This document shows, piece by piece, positions 15,737 through 21,976 of a stretch of 36,637 nt of DNA. The DNA lies in IMG/VR virus record IMGVR_UViG_3300037485_000923, positions 1 through 36,637 of that record. One strand, 5' to 3'. The DNA comes from a virus. The notes beneath the pieces were generated by a model. The model had not been told where the DNA came from, did not search any database, and saw nothing but the letters and a program-made list of their open reading frames with translations. The position numbers and the translations under genes were made by a program. The stretch's first letter is position 1; every line of letters starts with the position of its first letter.

Positions 15737-16578
15737 GACTCGGATTGCGTATGGGGCTGAATAGCAGGCAAGGCGGGGGTGGTGCTCTCGACCCTGACGC
15801 AAGGGCATACATCGCCGCCGTTGAGGCTGTTTTGCCGGGAAATAGTATTGAAACAGCATTGCCTAACGCCGTAAATCCCAAGCGAATCATTTCCGATTTC
15901 ATCAAAATGGAAAAATCCGCCAGTCGATGGACTTTACACAAGAGGATCTACATCCCGATCTATGCCAACGCTGCCGCCAGTGCGATTGATATGGTATCGC
16001 GTTTGAGCGGAGAATTCACGCTTTCAGGCGTGACTCACGCCGCCGGATACGTTCAAGGCGACGGCACTAGCGGTTTTTTCGACGTTAAAGCAACTCCATC
16101 CGCCTTGGGTCAAACCACAGCATCGCTTGCTCTTTCTCTTATTTCTATAAACGCAGAATTAGTAGGGACTCGCGCAGTTTTTTCAGCCTACCAAACACCA
16201 ACTCAGATGTCGGATTTATCATCCACCTCAATAGCTATTCAATTCACACCGGGAGCTACTCAGTCCAACGCAACAATTACAGGAGCCAATCAGACTGGAG
16301 TTTTAATAGCATCACGCGAAGGCGGGCAAAGACGAGTTCATCGCCGTAATAGCTCGGCATTTTCAACGCTATTAAATACTACGCTTGCCGATTCTGGGAC
16401 AATGCCAACTATTGATTACAATATCATGCGTTCTAGGTTTGGTGTAGGCGGGTTTTATTCAGGACGGCAATTGGGCAGTTTTGGGATACACATGGGGCTT
16501 GCCGAATTGCAAGCCGATGAGTTTTCCGCTAACCTAAAAACTCTCTGGGAATCGCTAACCGGACTCACACTACCATGA
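15733..16578 (+). CDS. Probable receptor-binding/tail tip protein
   Basis: This is a 281-residue protein. The N-terminal Gly-rich stretch (NSRQGGGG) is followed by a helical segment with 'IISDFIKMEKSASRWTLHKRIYIPIYANAAASAID', and then 'GVTHAAGYVQGDGTSGFFDVKATPS', a GDGT/S-Y/F-F motif of the kind found in concanavalin-like (LamG-type) phage tail proteins. The order ends with 'GGFYSGRQLGSFGIHMGLAELQADEFSANLKTLWESL', again typical of that group. It is likely involved in host surface binding. It overlaps both neighbours by four bases. Confidence 0.6.
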   Translation: MRLGLRMGLNSRQGGGGALDPDARAYIAAVEAVLPGNSIETALPNAVNPKRIISDFIKMEKSASRWTLHKRIYIPIYANAAASAIDMVSRLSGEFTLSGVTHAAGYVQGDGTSGFFDVKATPSALGQTTASLALSLISINAELVGTRAVFSAYQTPTQMSDLSSTSIAIQFTPGATQSNATITGANQTGVLIASREGGQRRVHRRNSSAFSTLLNTTLADSGTMPTIDYNIMRSRFGVGGFYSGRQLGSFGIHMGLAELQADEFSANLKTLWESLTGLTLP

Positions 16579-16874
16579 TCGGATTCATCGCATCCCCCGA
16601 AACATCCGCCGCCATCACCGCCGCCGTTGAACTAGCGCAAACCTCGCGTGGGCTTGCGCCCTACATCGGCATTCGTGGCATGGAAATTCTATCCGGTCCA
16701 AACGCTGGGCATCATTTCCTCCCGTTCGACGATTTAGCTTTGGCTACTCCGCTGCACGGTGGCACACGCATATCAGACTATCCAGAGTTCACCACGCTCA
16801 TTGCGATGCTTGGCGGATTAGATGCTCGCGTTAGTATCGATCCCTCACTTGTTACCATTCCCCCCGAACCATGA
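16575..16874 (+). CDS. Small protein of unknown function at the fibre/lysis boundary
   Basis: This is a 99-residue protein. It contains 'IGFIASPETSAAITAAVELAQTSRGLAPYIGIRGMEILSGPNAGHHFLPFDDLALATPLHGG', with a His pair and an aromatic cluster, and a C-terminal 'DYPEFTTLIAMLGGLDARVSIDPSLV'. No known domain is recognised. It is coupled to the upstream receptor-binding gene (ATGA) and to the small membrane ORF downstream, so it might be the last tail gene or the first of the lysis set. Confidence 0.55.
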   Translation: MIGFIASPETSAAITAAVELAQTSRGLAPYIGIRGMEILSGPNAGHHFLPFDDLALATPLHGGTRISDYPEFTTLIAMLGGLDARVSIDPSLVTIPPEP

Positions 16875-17002
16875 TTTCTGCACTTATCCTTAATGTCGCA
16901 TCGCTGCCGTATCACGCGCCTCGTTGCATCCCAGAAATCACCGCATCGTCGCTAGCCCTACTTGGCGCATCCATCCTCATCCTGCGTAGAAAATGCCGAT
17001 GA
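16871..17002 (+). CDS. 43-residue membrane protein with PEP-CTERM-like tail
   Basis: This short ORF starts at the ATGA overlap with the upstream gene. The 43-residue product has a hydrophobic N-terminus (MISALILNVASLP) and a second half with Pro-Glu, a hydrophobic helix and a basic end: 'IPEITASSLALLGASILILRRKCR' is the layout of a PEP-CTERM sorting signal. Its stop overlaps the holin-like gene. It lies in the lysis region, so it may instead be a small holin or antiholin with one or two membrane segments. The PEP-CTERM reading is by eye only. Confidence 0.55.
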   Translation: MISALILNVASLPYHAPRCIPEITASSLALLGASILILRRKCR

Positions 17003-17196
17003 CCATCCCAGTTGAGTGGCTCCTATCCGTTTTGATTGGCTTGGGTGGCATCATCGCCACGCTGGCAGGCATCATTTACAAAACCCTATCTAGCCGCATT
17101 GCCGCGCAAGATACGATCATCAATCGACTGCAGGAGGACATTGACCGCCTATCAAAAGGATGCGGATTAACATCATGCATTTGGAAAAACCGATGA
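16999..17196 (+). CDS. Holin-like membrane protein
   Basis: This is a 65-residue protein with one membrane helix at about residues 8-28 (LLSVLIGLGGIIATLAGIIY) followed by a soluble helical, charged segment (SSRIAAQDTIINRLQEDIDRLSK) and a C-terminal Cys-rich end (GCGLTSCIWKNR). The single membrane span, size and location directly before the endolysin fit a class III-like holin. The ATG at 16999 overlaps the previous stop; another in-frame ATG at 16993 is less likely. It overlaps the next gene as ATGA. Confidence 0.6.
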   Translation: MTIPVEWLLSVLIGLGGIIATLAGIIYKTLSSRIAAQDTIINRLQEDIDRLSKGCGLTSCIWKNR

Positions 17197-17561
17197 ACCG
17201 ATTCCCTCACAAACTCACAATCGACGATGCCGGAATGCGTGATGGATCGCGTATTTTCCGGTTAGCTCATCCGTTTACCTACGTTTCAAGCCTTGGAGAA
17301 ATCACAGTTCCAAACCGTTTCGAGACTGACGGAGCTTCCGTGCCTCGTGCATTTTGGCCGATCTTTTCTCCGTTTGGTCAGTCGTTCAAGGCCGCCGTAA
17401 TTCACGATTACCTCTACTCACGCCACAACATCCGCTTCAACCGCGCCGAGTCTGACGGCATATTCCTCGAGGCTATGGATGCCACTGGCGTATCGTGGAT
17501 GTCTCGCCAGACCATCTACCGTGTCGTCCGCATGTTTGGCGCTAACCGTTTCAGATTATGA
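17193..17561 (+). CDS. DUF1353 family phage protein
   Basis: This is a 122-residue protein with the conserved DUF1353 layout: 'ITVPNRFETDGASVPRAFWPIFSPFG' followed by 'AAVIHDYLYSRHNI' and a C-terminal 'AESDGIFLEAMDATGV'. These motifs (TDGASVP, HDYLY, ADxxF) are diagnostic. The family is common beside phage lysis genes; its function is unknown. I start it at 17193, the ATG overlapping the upstream stop, rather than at the in-frame ATGs at 17160 or 17175 inside the holin gene. The stop overlaps the endolysin ATG. Confidence 0.85.
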   Translation: MNRFPHKLTIDDAGMRDGSRIFRLAHPFTYVSSLGEITVPNRFETDGASVPRAFWPIFSPFGQSFKAAVIHDYLYSRHNIRFNRAESDGIFLEAMDATGVSWMSRQTIYRVVRMFGANRFRL

Positions 17562-18049
17562 GTATTTTACCTGAGCGCATCGCATCCATCGCAGAGTCTA
17601 AAATAGGCATCCGTGAAACCGGAGGAGCTAATAAAGGTGCTGCGCTCGCTGAGTTTTTCGCTGCCGATGATTATAGACCATCGCCGGATCATGGCTACGC
17701 CTGGTGCGCTAGTTTTTGCTGTCGCGTCGTCCAGCTTGCAATGGAGGGCCGTGAGTGGACGTTTGATCGCCCAAGATCTGCCGGCGCATGGCGCTTTGAG
17801 GACTGGAGTCTCGCACAGGACGCCTCAACATGGACAAAAAAGAACCCCGGCTTAGACATTAAGCGCGGGGATCTAGTGGTTTTTAAAATCTCTCACATTG
17901 GCATTGCCGTTTCAAATGCAGATGCCAATGGGAGATTTGAATGTGTTGAGGGCAATACCAACAAGGCAGGCTCACGCGAAGGGGACGGCGTTTACCGCAA
18001 GGCGCGGAAAACCGCCGATATTCGCTCACGGATTCGTTTCAGAGTTTGA
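17558..18049 (+). CDS. Endolysin, Cys/His peptidase (CHAP-like)
   Basis: This is a 163-residue protein. 'GYAWCASFCCRVVQL' supplies the catalytic Cys50, 'LVVFKISHIGIAV' the His113, and 'VEGNTN' the Asn133, the Cys-His-Asn order of CHAP/NlpC-type peptidoglycan hydrolases; 'RGDLVVF' before the His is conserved in them. No cell-wall-binding domain or signal peptide is visible, so it is a single-domain enzyme needing a holin to reach the wall, matching the upstream gene order. Its last 11 bases overlap the end of the convergent minus-strand gene. Confidence 0.85.
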   Translation: MSILPERIASIAESKIGIRETGGANKGAALAEFFAADDYRPSPDHGYAWCASFCCRVVQLAMEGREWTFDRPRSAGAWRFEDWSLAQDASTWTKKNPGLDIKRGDLVVFKISHIGIAVSNADANGRFECVEGNTNKAGSREGDGVYRKARKTADIRSRIRFRV

Positions 18050-18329
18050 TCCGCCCAATCGCCGCAAGCAGCGTGGGCAGTTCGCCCTCGCTAATGTCCA
18101 CACTCGTGGCTTCATCCTCATGCAGGTTTATTTGCCCGATCTGGATCCCGCCGTGTTCGCTGCGGTAAATGACCGTGATGTCCTCAAGATCATTCATTGG
18201 CAGCAACGTAATAGTCCCGCCGCGACAGTCTGACAGGTTTTCAATGGCGTAGGATAACACGGTTTCGATTGCTTTTGCTGCGTGATATCGGCCATCTTCT
18301 GGGCCGTAGTGTGTGGATAATGCGTTCAT
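18039..18329 (-). CDS. Unrecognised protein, minus-strand block
   Basis: This is a 96-residue acidic protein. It contains 'GPEDGRYHAAKAIETVLSYAIENLSDCRGGTITLLPMNDLEDITVIYRSEHGGIQIGQINLHEDE', a helix-then-sheet mix, with no known domain recognised. It is the last gene of the minus-strand block and ends tail-to-tail with the endolysin (11-bp overlap), with no terminator between them. Its start overlaps the upstream gene's stop (ATGA). It may be an accessory gene expressed early. Confidence 0.6.
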   Translation of the reverse strand: MNALSTHYGPEDGRYHAAKAIETVLSYAIENLSDCRGGTITLLPMNDLEDITVIYRSEHGGIQIGQINLHEDEATSVDISEGELPTLLAAIGRIKL

Positions 18330-18553
18330 TGTTTTTGTGTTTGGAGAGGGATTGCGGAAAGAGCTTTGATCGCATCTTCCAGCGCGTTAATTTCGATGAT
18401 GGTCTGACCATAGGCAATCGAGCGAAACTGGACGGGGCCGCGCTTGTCGAATAATTCCGCGGTGTATGGCGGTGGGTAGTGACCGGCATGCATGGCGTAA
18501 CGTTTTTGAGCTTTTAGTATTCTGCGGAGCGTTTGGATCGTGTTTGCTTTCAT
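18326..18553 (-). CDS. Unrecognised small protein, minus-strand block
   Basis: This is a 75-residue basic protein. It begins 'MKANTIQTLRRILKAQKRYAMHAGHYPPPYTAELFDK' and ends 'IEINALEDAIKALSAIPLQTQKQ', with amphipathic helices at both ends and no known motif. It is coupled to both neighbours by ATGA overlaps within the minus-strand operon. Size and composition suggest a small DNA-binding or inhibitor protein, but this is a guess from charge alone. Confidence 0.6.
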   Translation of the reverse strand: MKANTIQTLRRILKAQKRYAMHAGHYPPPYTAELFDKRGPVQFRSIAYGQTIIEINALEDAIKALSAIPLQTQKQ

Positions 18554-18786
18554 GCGTTTGTAGGAATAAATTTTCGAGTCTTATATGACCTCGGATCGGA
18601 TGGTGCAAATCGCGTGTCGTAATATCTCTCTTCCCATTTCACCCGGTTGGCAGGGATAGCCAGTTGTTCGAGTTTCGCGTGGATCTCGGATTCATCGAAC
18701 GATGAATCGAAAAACATGCATCCTTGGTAGTCGATGCCGAAATATCCGGTGGGATATCGCGTTACGGTGGCGAGGGCGGTTTTCAT
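18550..18786 (-). CDS. Unrecognised small protein, minus-strand block
   Basis: This is a 78-residue protein. I start it at the ATG at 18786, which overlaps the upstream stop (ATGA); an upstream in-frame start at 18903 would run through most of the previous gene. The sequence has 'VTRYPTGYFGIDYQGCMFFDSSFDESEIHAKLEQLAIPANRVKWEERYYDTRF', a compact mixed alpha/beta protein with many aromatic residues. No family is recognised. Confidence 0.6.
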   Translation of the reverse strand: MKTALATVTRYPTGYFGIDYQGCMFFDSSFDESEIHAKLEQLAIPANRVKWEERYYDTRFAPSDPRSYKTRKFIPTNA

Positions 18787-19073
18787 GCCGGCGGCGTATC
18801 TAGGAATTTGAGGACATCGGCAACAGTTCCGCCCTTGGTGATGATTTTGCGAATCGTTTCGAGGTCTTGATCCATCATGCTTGCCTTGAGTTCCATCAGG
18901 CATTCGGCATTTTGAGCTTTGATCTTCGCGTCAATGAGATTTTCGTTTTTTATCCGCAGTTGGTTCCGCTCACGCTCCATTTGTTGAGCAAATGCCAAAG
19001 ATTCGCGTGGAGACGGGACTCCGCGCCATTCCTCTCCAACGTTGTAAAATTTGTCACTTATCGGCGTTTTCAT
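18783..19073 (-). CDS. Small phage protein with TPxSD...E-R-E helix
   Basis: This is a 96-residue protein. The N-terminus 'MKTPISDKFYN', then 'VPSPRESLAFAQQMERERNQLRIKNENL' followed by a long charged helix, matches a widespread small phage family that begins TPRTD-like and carries an L-E-R-E-L coiled helix. A distant relative appears here at 28113-28304 ('TPETNELRDL ... LCECLENRLAAAR'). Function is unknown. The C-terminus 'IITKGGTVADVLKFLDTPPA' is atypical. It is coupled to the next gene by ATGA and separated from the upstream gene by 42 bp. Confidence 0.65.
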   Translation of the reverse strand: MKTPISDKFYNVGEEWRGVPSPRESLAFAQQMERERNQLRIKNENLIDAKIKAQNAECLMELKASMMDQDLETIRKIITKGGTVADVLKFLDTPPA

Positions 19074-19115
19074 CTTATTTGGTGATTTTAGGTGTATTGT
19101 GTTTTACCTGTTCGC

Positions 19116-19367
19116 TTACGATTGGGCGAAAAGCAGGTCGATCCAGTTGTCTGGAGCGTCAGTGTCGGATGATGAGCCAATTACAACAGGCGGGCGCGCT
19201 TTGATTGCGGCGATGGTCGCAGATGCCTCGGCGCTCGATTTTGAGATGAATCCGAATCCGTTGCAGCGGAAGCACACTCCGTTTGCGCGACGGTATCCGA
19301 GGTTTCCAGTGCCGTTGCATTTTGGGCAGGAGTTGGAAGTGGAAACCATTGTGATCGTGTTGGACAT
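19116..19367 (-). CDS. Small DnaJ-type zinc-motif protein
   Basis: This is an 83-residue protein starting MSN at 19367, 20 nt after the end of a GTTGC array, the same distance as in two of the plus-strand copies. Residues about 14-42 hold CPKCNGTGNLG and CFRCNGFGF, two CxxCxGxG knuckles that probably bind one zinc, as in DnaJ. The Ala-rich helix 'AEASATIAAIKARPP' follows. It is a distant parallel of the 535-759 gene. Its role is unknown; DNA or nucleoprotein binding is a possibility. A start at 19406 would place the repeat array inside the coding region. Confidence 0.6.
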   Translation of the reverse strand: MSNTITMVSTSNSCPKCNGTGNLGYRRANGVCFRCNGFGFISKSSAEASATIAAIKARPPVVIGSSSDTDAPDNWIDLLFAQS

Positions 19368-19387
19368 GTGCAAACAATGCGTCCTAA

Positions 19388-19415
19388 GTTGCGTTCCTGC
19401 AACCAAAAACGCAAC
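19388..19415 (-). promoter_or_regulatory. GTTGC triple half-site array, minus-strand copy
   Basis: Read on the minus strand, it is GTTGC, 7 nt, GTTGC, 6 nt, GCAAC, with outer arms GTTGCGTT and AACGCAAC. It begins 2 nt after the stop of the upstream minus-strand gene and ends 20 nt before the ATGTCCAAC start of the zinc-motif gene. Three other copies are at 23265, 30928 and 32239. It is probably an operator or structured leader. Confidence 0.6.
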
Positions 19416-19417
19416 AA

Positions 19418-19822
19418 TTAGATTTTCGGGGTTTGGGTGATGCTGGAATTATTCTTTCGGATCATAAAAATAAGCGGATCTTGGAGTTCTCTCCTCACAC
19501 TTTCCGGCTGGGCAATTAACCATCGCCAGAATGAATCCACAACACGCCTCTCAGTCTCACCAGTAGCCACAGAAAACGGCAGGTCCGATTTAATGGCAGT
19601 TTGTCCACGAATCTTGCGAGGACGCTTTGTTGCGCCTTTGAGGGACAAGAACGCCGCAACCTTAGATCTTTCGACGGTCGTTCCAATTATTCGGAATTTC
19701 CAGCCTTGGGTTAATGGCCATTTCATGCCGATCGCTTCAACCTGGCGGCGATTCCATCCTCCAATTTCAGATTTTCCGGCTTCGATCATTTCATTGGTTA
19801 TCATCACTTGCTCTGTCATCAT
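19418..19822 (-). CDS. Unrecognised basic protein, first gene of the minus-strand block
   Basis: This is a 134-residue protein. I start it at 19822, where AGGA lies 8 nt before the ATG; 19831 and 19819 are alternatives. It reads 'EMIEAGKSEIGGWNRRQVEAIGMKWPLTQGWKFRIIGTTVERSKVAAFLSLKG', then a basic segment 'ATKRPRKIRGQ', and a helical end 'VVDSFWRWLIAQPESVRRELQDPLIFMI'. The first half looks like a mixed alpha/beta fold, possibly nucleic-acid-binding. No known family. It faces the plus-strand early genes across the 19823-20235 control region. Confidence 0.6.
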   Translation of the reverse strand: MMTEQVMITNEMIEAGKSEIGGWNRRQVEAIGMKWPLTQGWKFRIIGTTVERSKVAAFLSLKGATKRPRKIRGQTAIKSDLPFSVATGETERRVVDSFWRWLIAQPESVRRELQDPLIFMIRKNNSSITQTPKI

Positions 19823-20235
19823 TGCGTTCATCCTTGGTTAATATCACAAAATCCCCTTACCCCAGATCTTCAAAGAAAATCCACGGTGAGAAGGGGAGTA
19901 TCCCAGACCAGTATTAGCCCCGGTCATTTGTTAATTGGCCCTTGCGTAAAAAATCGCCATTTTCTGCCGCTCGCTTTTGGTCTGTGCGCGGATTTGAACA
20001 GGCGGGAAACCAGTTCCATGGAAAGGAAAAGGGCCAGCGACTAGCGGTCTGATACCCCGCTAAACACTGGCCCTTGCATGAAGAAACTCGTGACGTGGTG
20101 AGGTATCAGCTCTGTCGTCGGGCAGAATCTCTTTCACAATCGACCGGAACGCAAGCGAAAACGTCAAATGAGATTATTTTTGCATGATTTGTAAAATCTG
20201 CTTGCGCTCCTGCTAAACTCAGTTAAACAGAGCGC
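19823..20235. promoter_or_regulatory. Divergent control region between minus-strand block and early genes
   Basis: These 413 bp have no convincing gene and separate divergently oriented operons, so they should hold promoters for both. Visible structure: TCCCCTT (19852-19858) with AAGGGGA (19891-19897); direct repeat TGGCCCTTGC (19936-19945 and 20068-20077); the nested hairpin and pseudoknot at 20029-20109; and an imperfect palindrome 'TAAACTCAGTTAA' just before the ribbon-helix-helix gene, a plausible operator for it. No promoter with good spacing could be fixed by eye; TGCTAAACT is a possible extended -10 for the early genes. Confidence 0.5.
20029..20109 (+). ncRNA. Candidate pseudoknotted structured RNA
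   Basis: AAGGGCCAG (20029-20037) pairs with CTGGCCCTT (20067-20075), 9 bp. Inside, TAGCGG (20042-20047) pairs with CCGCTA (20057-20062), leaving a 9-nt loop that contains CTGATACC (20049-20056). That loop is perfectly complementary to GGTATCAG at 20102-20109, downstream of the hairpin. Hairpin plus loop-to-3' pairing is a pseudoknot. AAGGGCCA can also pair with the upstream TGGCCCTT at 19936, giving an alternative fold. It may be a small RNA, leader switch or replication/packaging element. The strand is assumed to be plus because the early genes follow. Confidence 0.45.
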
Positions 20236-20412
20236 ATGTCTGACGATGACGAACCAAACGACAACGACGCCGCCCAGATCGGGGTTCGCGTTTCCACCGC
20301 GCTAAAAGAGCGCATCAAGGCGGCTGCTAAGGCCGAGGAACGCACCGAGAGTGGCTTTGCCCGCTATCACCTCGCCAGAGCCGCGGATGCGGTGCTAGGA
20401 GGTGATCAGTGA
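20236..20412 (+). CDS. Ribbon-helix-helix regulator (Arc/CopG-like)
   Basis: This is a 58-residue protein. After an acidic lead (MSDDDEPNDNDAAQ), residues 15-55 read 'IGVRVSTALKERIKAAAKAEERTESGFARYHLARAADAVL', the pattern of an Arc/MetJ/CopG-type ribbon-helix-helix DNA-binding domain: a short strand with alternating residues, a first helix after 'STALKERI', and a second after 'RTESGFAR'. It is the first gene of the early operon and sits beside the control region, so it is a likely autoregulator of the divergent promoters. The end overlaps a GTG start as GTGA. Confidence 0.7.
   Translation: MSDDDEPNDNDAAQIGVRVSTALKERIKAAAKAEERTESGFARYHLARAADAVLGGDQ
20398..20407 (+). promoter_or_regulatory. 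Near-perfect Shine-Dalgarno deciding a GTG start
   Basis: AGGAGGTGAT lies directly before the GTG at 20409, a match to the anti-Shine-Dalgarno core. It fixes the GTG as the start of the next gene and shows that the host uses Shine-Dalgarno, although most structural genes here lack one. Confidence 0.65.
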
Positions 20413-20609
20413 TACCGGACAAAATGATCTACGATGCGATTGCCGAGGCCGATCGGTTTATTGCAAAAGCTCAAGATGTTATTCTTGCTAGAGAGGCATA
20501 CAAAAACGGCGATTGGACGGCCAAACCGATCAACAAAAACGCAGCCATGAAACGCGCCTCCATGGATCTCACGCGCTCGCTAGCACAACTACGGAGGGGC
20601 CGACCATGA
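20409..20609 (+). CDS. Small helical protein of the early operon
   Basis: This is a 66-residue protein with GTG start, very strong ribosome-binding site and GTGA overlap with the upstream regulator. It reads 'MIPDKMIYDAIAEADRFIAKAQDVILAREAYKNGDWTAKPINKNAAMKRASMDLTRSLAQLRRGRP', two or three helices, basic at the end. It has a general resemblance to small helical phage accessory proteins but no diagnostic motif. Operon position suggests early expression. Confidence 0.65.
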   Translation: MIPDKMIYDAIAEADRFIAKAQDVILAREAYKNGDWTAKPINKNAAMKRASMDLTRSLAQLRRGRP

Positions 20610-20845
20610 GCAAGCCAGACGACGGCGGATTCGCATTCCCATTTGCCGAGGCGACAACGGATTTTTCCGTATCTCCAGGCATGACTCTCCGCGATTGGTT
20701 TGCCGGTCAGGCGCTGCCAGCATGCCTGGCCGCTCCATGCCCACCCGCATGGGCCAACGGATCAGTCGAGCATCGCATCCAATCCGTTGCCGCTGCATAC
20801 CTAATAGCAGACGCGATGATCGCATCCCGAAACAATCTCCCCTGA
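20606..20845 (+). CDS. Conserved small phage protein (GMTLRDWFAGQAL family)
   Basis: This is a 79-residue protein starting at the ATG that overlaps the previous stop (ATGA) with GGAGGGG upstream. 'DGGFAFPFAEAT' then 'SVSPGMTLRDWFAGQALPACLAA' and 'AAAYLIADAMIASR' is a widespread small phage/prophage family; function is unknown. The middle contains 'APCPPAWANGSVEHRIQSV', a short insertion-like stretch. It is followed by an 82-bp spacer that holds a 13-bp inverted repeat. Confidence 0.75.
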   Translation: MSKPDDGGFAFPFAEATTDFSVSPGMTLRDWFAGQALPACLAAPCPPAWANGSVEHRIQSVAAAYLIADAMIASRNNLP

Positions 20846-20849
20846 GAAA

Positions 20850-20916
20850 CCGTCTCGCTCGCAGTGGTGGCGACCAATGCCATGCCTACGCGCATTTAAA
20901 ATAGCGAGCGAGACGG
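20850..20916. repeat. 13-bp perfect inverted repeat in an 82-bp spacer
   Basis: CCGTCTCGCTCGC (20850-20862) and GCGAGCGAGACGG (20904-20916) are perfect complements separated by 41 bp, starting 5 nt after the preceding stop. The right arm is followed by AAATTTT and then the ATG at 20928. It could be a long-loop RNA hairpin, a terminator-like element or a protein-binding site. Confidence 0.7.
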
Positions 20917-20927
20917 AAATTTTAACC

Positions 20928-21119
20928 ATGAACCACGAACAAATCGTTGCCACCTATTCGGATATCACCCTTGAGGGCATGATCCGGGATTTGGAAAGAA
21001 CCGTATATTATGGAGCGGCAAATTACGGACCTGTGCGCGACTGGGCAGATAAACGCCTATCCGCCGCACGGGCCGAGTTAAGAAAAAGAGAATCTGGATA
21101 TAACAAAATACTGAAATGA
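20928..21119 (+). CDS. Small protein of the early operon, unknown function
   Basis: This is a 63-residue protein. It reads 'HEQIVATYSDITLEGMIRDLERTVYYGAANYGPVRDWADKRLSAARAELRKRE', two helices with acidic and aromatic patches, ending in a basic tail. It begins after the inverted repeat. The stop overlaps the RecT-like ATG (ATGA), so it is coupled to the recombination genes and may modulate them, though nothing in the sequence proves this. Confidence 0.65.
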   Translation: MNHEQIVATYSDITLEGMIRDLERTVYYGAANYGPVRDWADKRLSAARAELRKRESGYNKILK

Positions 21120-21769
21120 ACAACAACACAGAACTAACCGTCGAACAGGAAACAATGGTATTTGAGCTAGTGCAGCGCAAAGCCAAACTCTTGGCATCAT
21201 CAAGCCTCGTGCCGAAAGAGTTTCAGGGAAACATGGCAAACTGCGCCATTGGACTCAACATCGCCCATCGCCTTGGAGCAGATCCATTTTGCGTCTTGCA
21301 GAACATCGACATTATCCACGGGCGTCCATCATTCCGCGCCACGTTTTTAATTGCCATGGTAAACGCATCAGGCCGTTTTACCCCGCTGCAATTCCGTATG
21401 GAAGGCGAAGGCAAGACTCGCTCATGCATTGCTCACTGCAAAACTCGAGACTCTGGCGAAACTATTGAGGGACCGCAGATCACTATGGCAATGGCAGAGG
21501 CTGAGGGCTGGTCTACCAAACCGGGATCGAAGTGGAAAACGATGCCGGAGCTTATGCTGCGCTATCGTGCCGCTGCGTTTTTCGCTCGCATCTACGCGCC
21601 GGATATTACGCTGGGCATGCAAACCAGTGAGGAGTCGATGGACATCGAGCCGCGCCAGGTATCAGGCCGGGTTATCCAACCGGAGCCAGTGGCGATGATC
21701 GAAAACCCGTATGCGGAACCGGAGCTGGAGCCGGTAGCTACGCTGGATGTCGAGTTGCCGCTAGAATAA
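21116..21769 (+). CDS. RecT-like single-strand annealing protein
   Basis: This is a 217-residue protein. The RecT-family stretch 'WKTMPELMLRYRAAAFFARIYAPDITLGMQTSEE' (residues about 140-173) is diagnostic, with 'GLNIAHRLGADPFCVLQNIDIIHGRPSFRATFLIAMVN' (46-83) as the conserved N-terminal part. It would anneal single strands during recombination and works with an exonuclease: the YqaJ-type nuclease follows one small gene later. It is shorter than many RecT proteins (about 270), and the C-terminal acidic tail (EPELEPVATLDVELPLE) is a typical regulatory end. Confidence 0.85.
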   Translation: MNNNTELTVEQETMVFELVQRKAKLLASSSLVPKEFQGNMANCAIGLNIAHRLGADPFCVLQNIDIIHGRPSFRATFLIAMVNASGRFTPLQFRMEGEGKTRSCIAHCKTRDSGETIEGPQITMAMAEAEGWSTKPGSKWKTMPELMLRYRAAAFFARIYAPDITLGMQTSEESMDIEPRQVSGRVIQPEPVAMIENPYAEPELEPVATLDVELPLE

Positions 21770-21781
21770 CAAACCAAGGGG

Positions 21782-21808
21782 CCGCGCATCTCACACGCGG
21801 AATTTTAC
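21782..21808 (+). terminator. Weak terminator-like hairpin after the RecT-like gene
   Basis: CCGCG (21782-21786) pairs with CGCGG (21796-21800) and is followed by AATTTTA. The stem is only 5 bp and the U-run short, so at most this would reduce read-through into the nuclease genes. Confidence 0.35.
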
Positions 21809-21976
21809 ATGGAATACGAAACAAAAGACGCCGAATGGAAAACCTTCGCCTCGCTAACCAAATTGCAACTCGCGGATCTACGCGAGGCCATGGCTAACAT
21901 GGGCAGCAGTCTGAACAAAGCTAAGGCACAGGGCATCATTTCGGCATATAAACAATTGATTGAAAATTGGCTATGA
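21809..21976 (+). CDS. Small helical protein upstream of the exonuclease
   Basis: This 55-residue protein starts at 21809 and overlaps the next gene as ATGA. Sequence: 'EYETKDAEWKTFASLTKLQLADLREAMANMGSSLNKAKAQGIISAYKQLIENWL', almost entirely helical. No domain is recognised. Position between RecT and exonuclease suggests a recombination accessory role, but it could be a small scaffold or inhibitor. Confidence 0.6.
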   Translation: MEYETKDAEWKTFASLTKLQLADLREAMANMGSSLNKAKAQGIISAYKQLIENWL

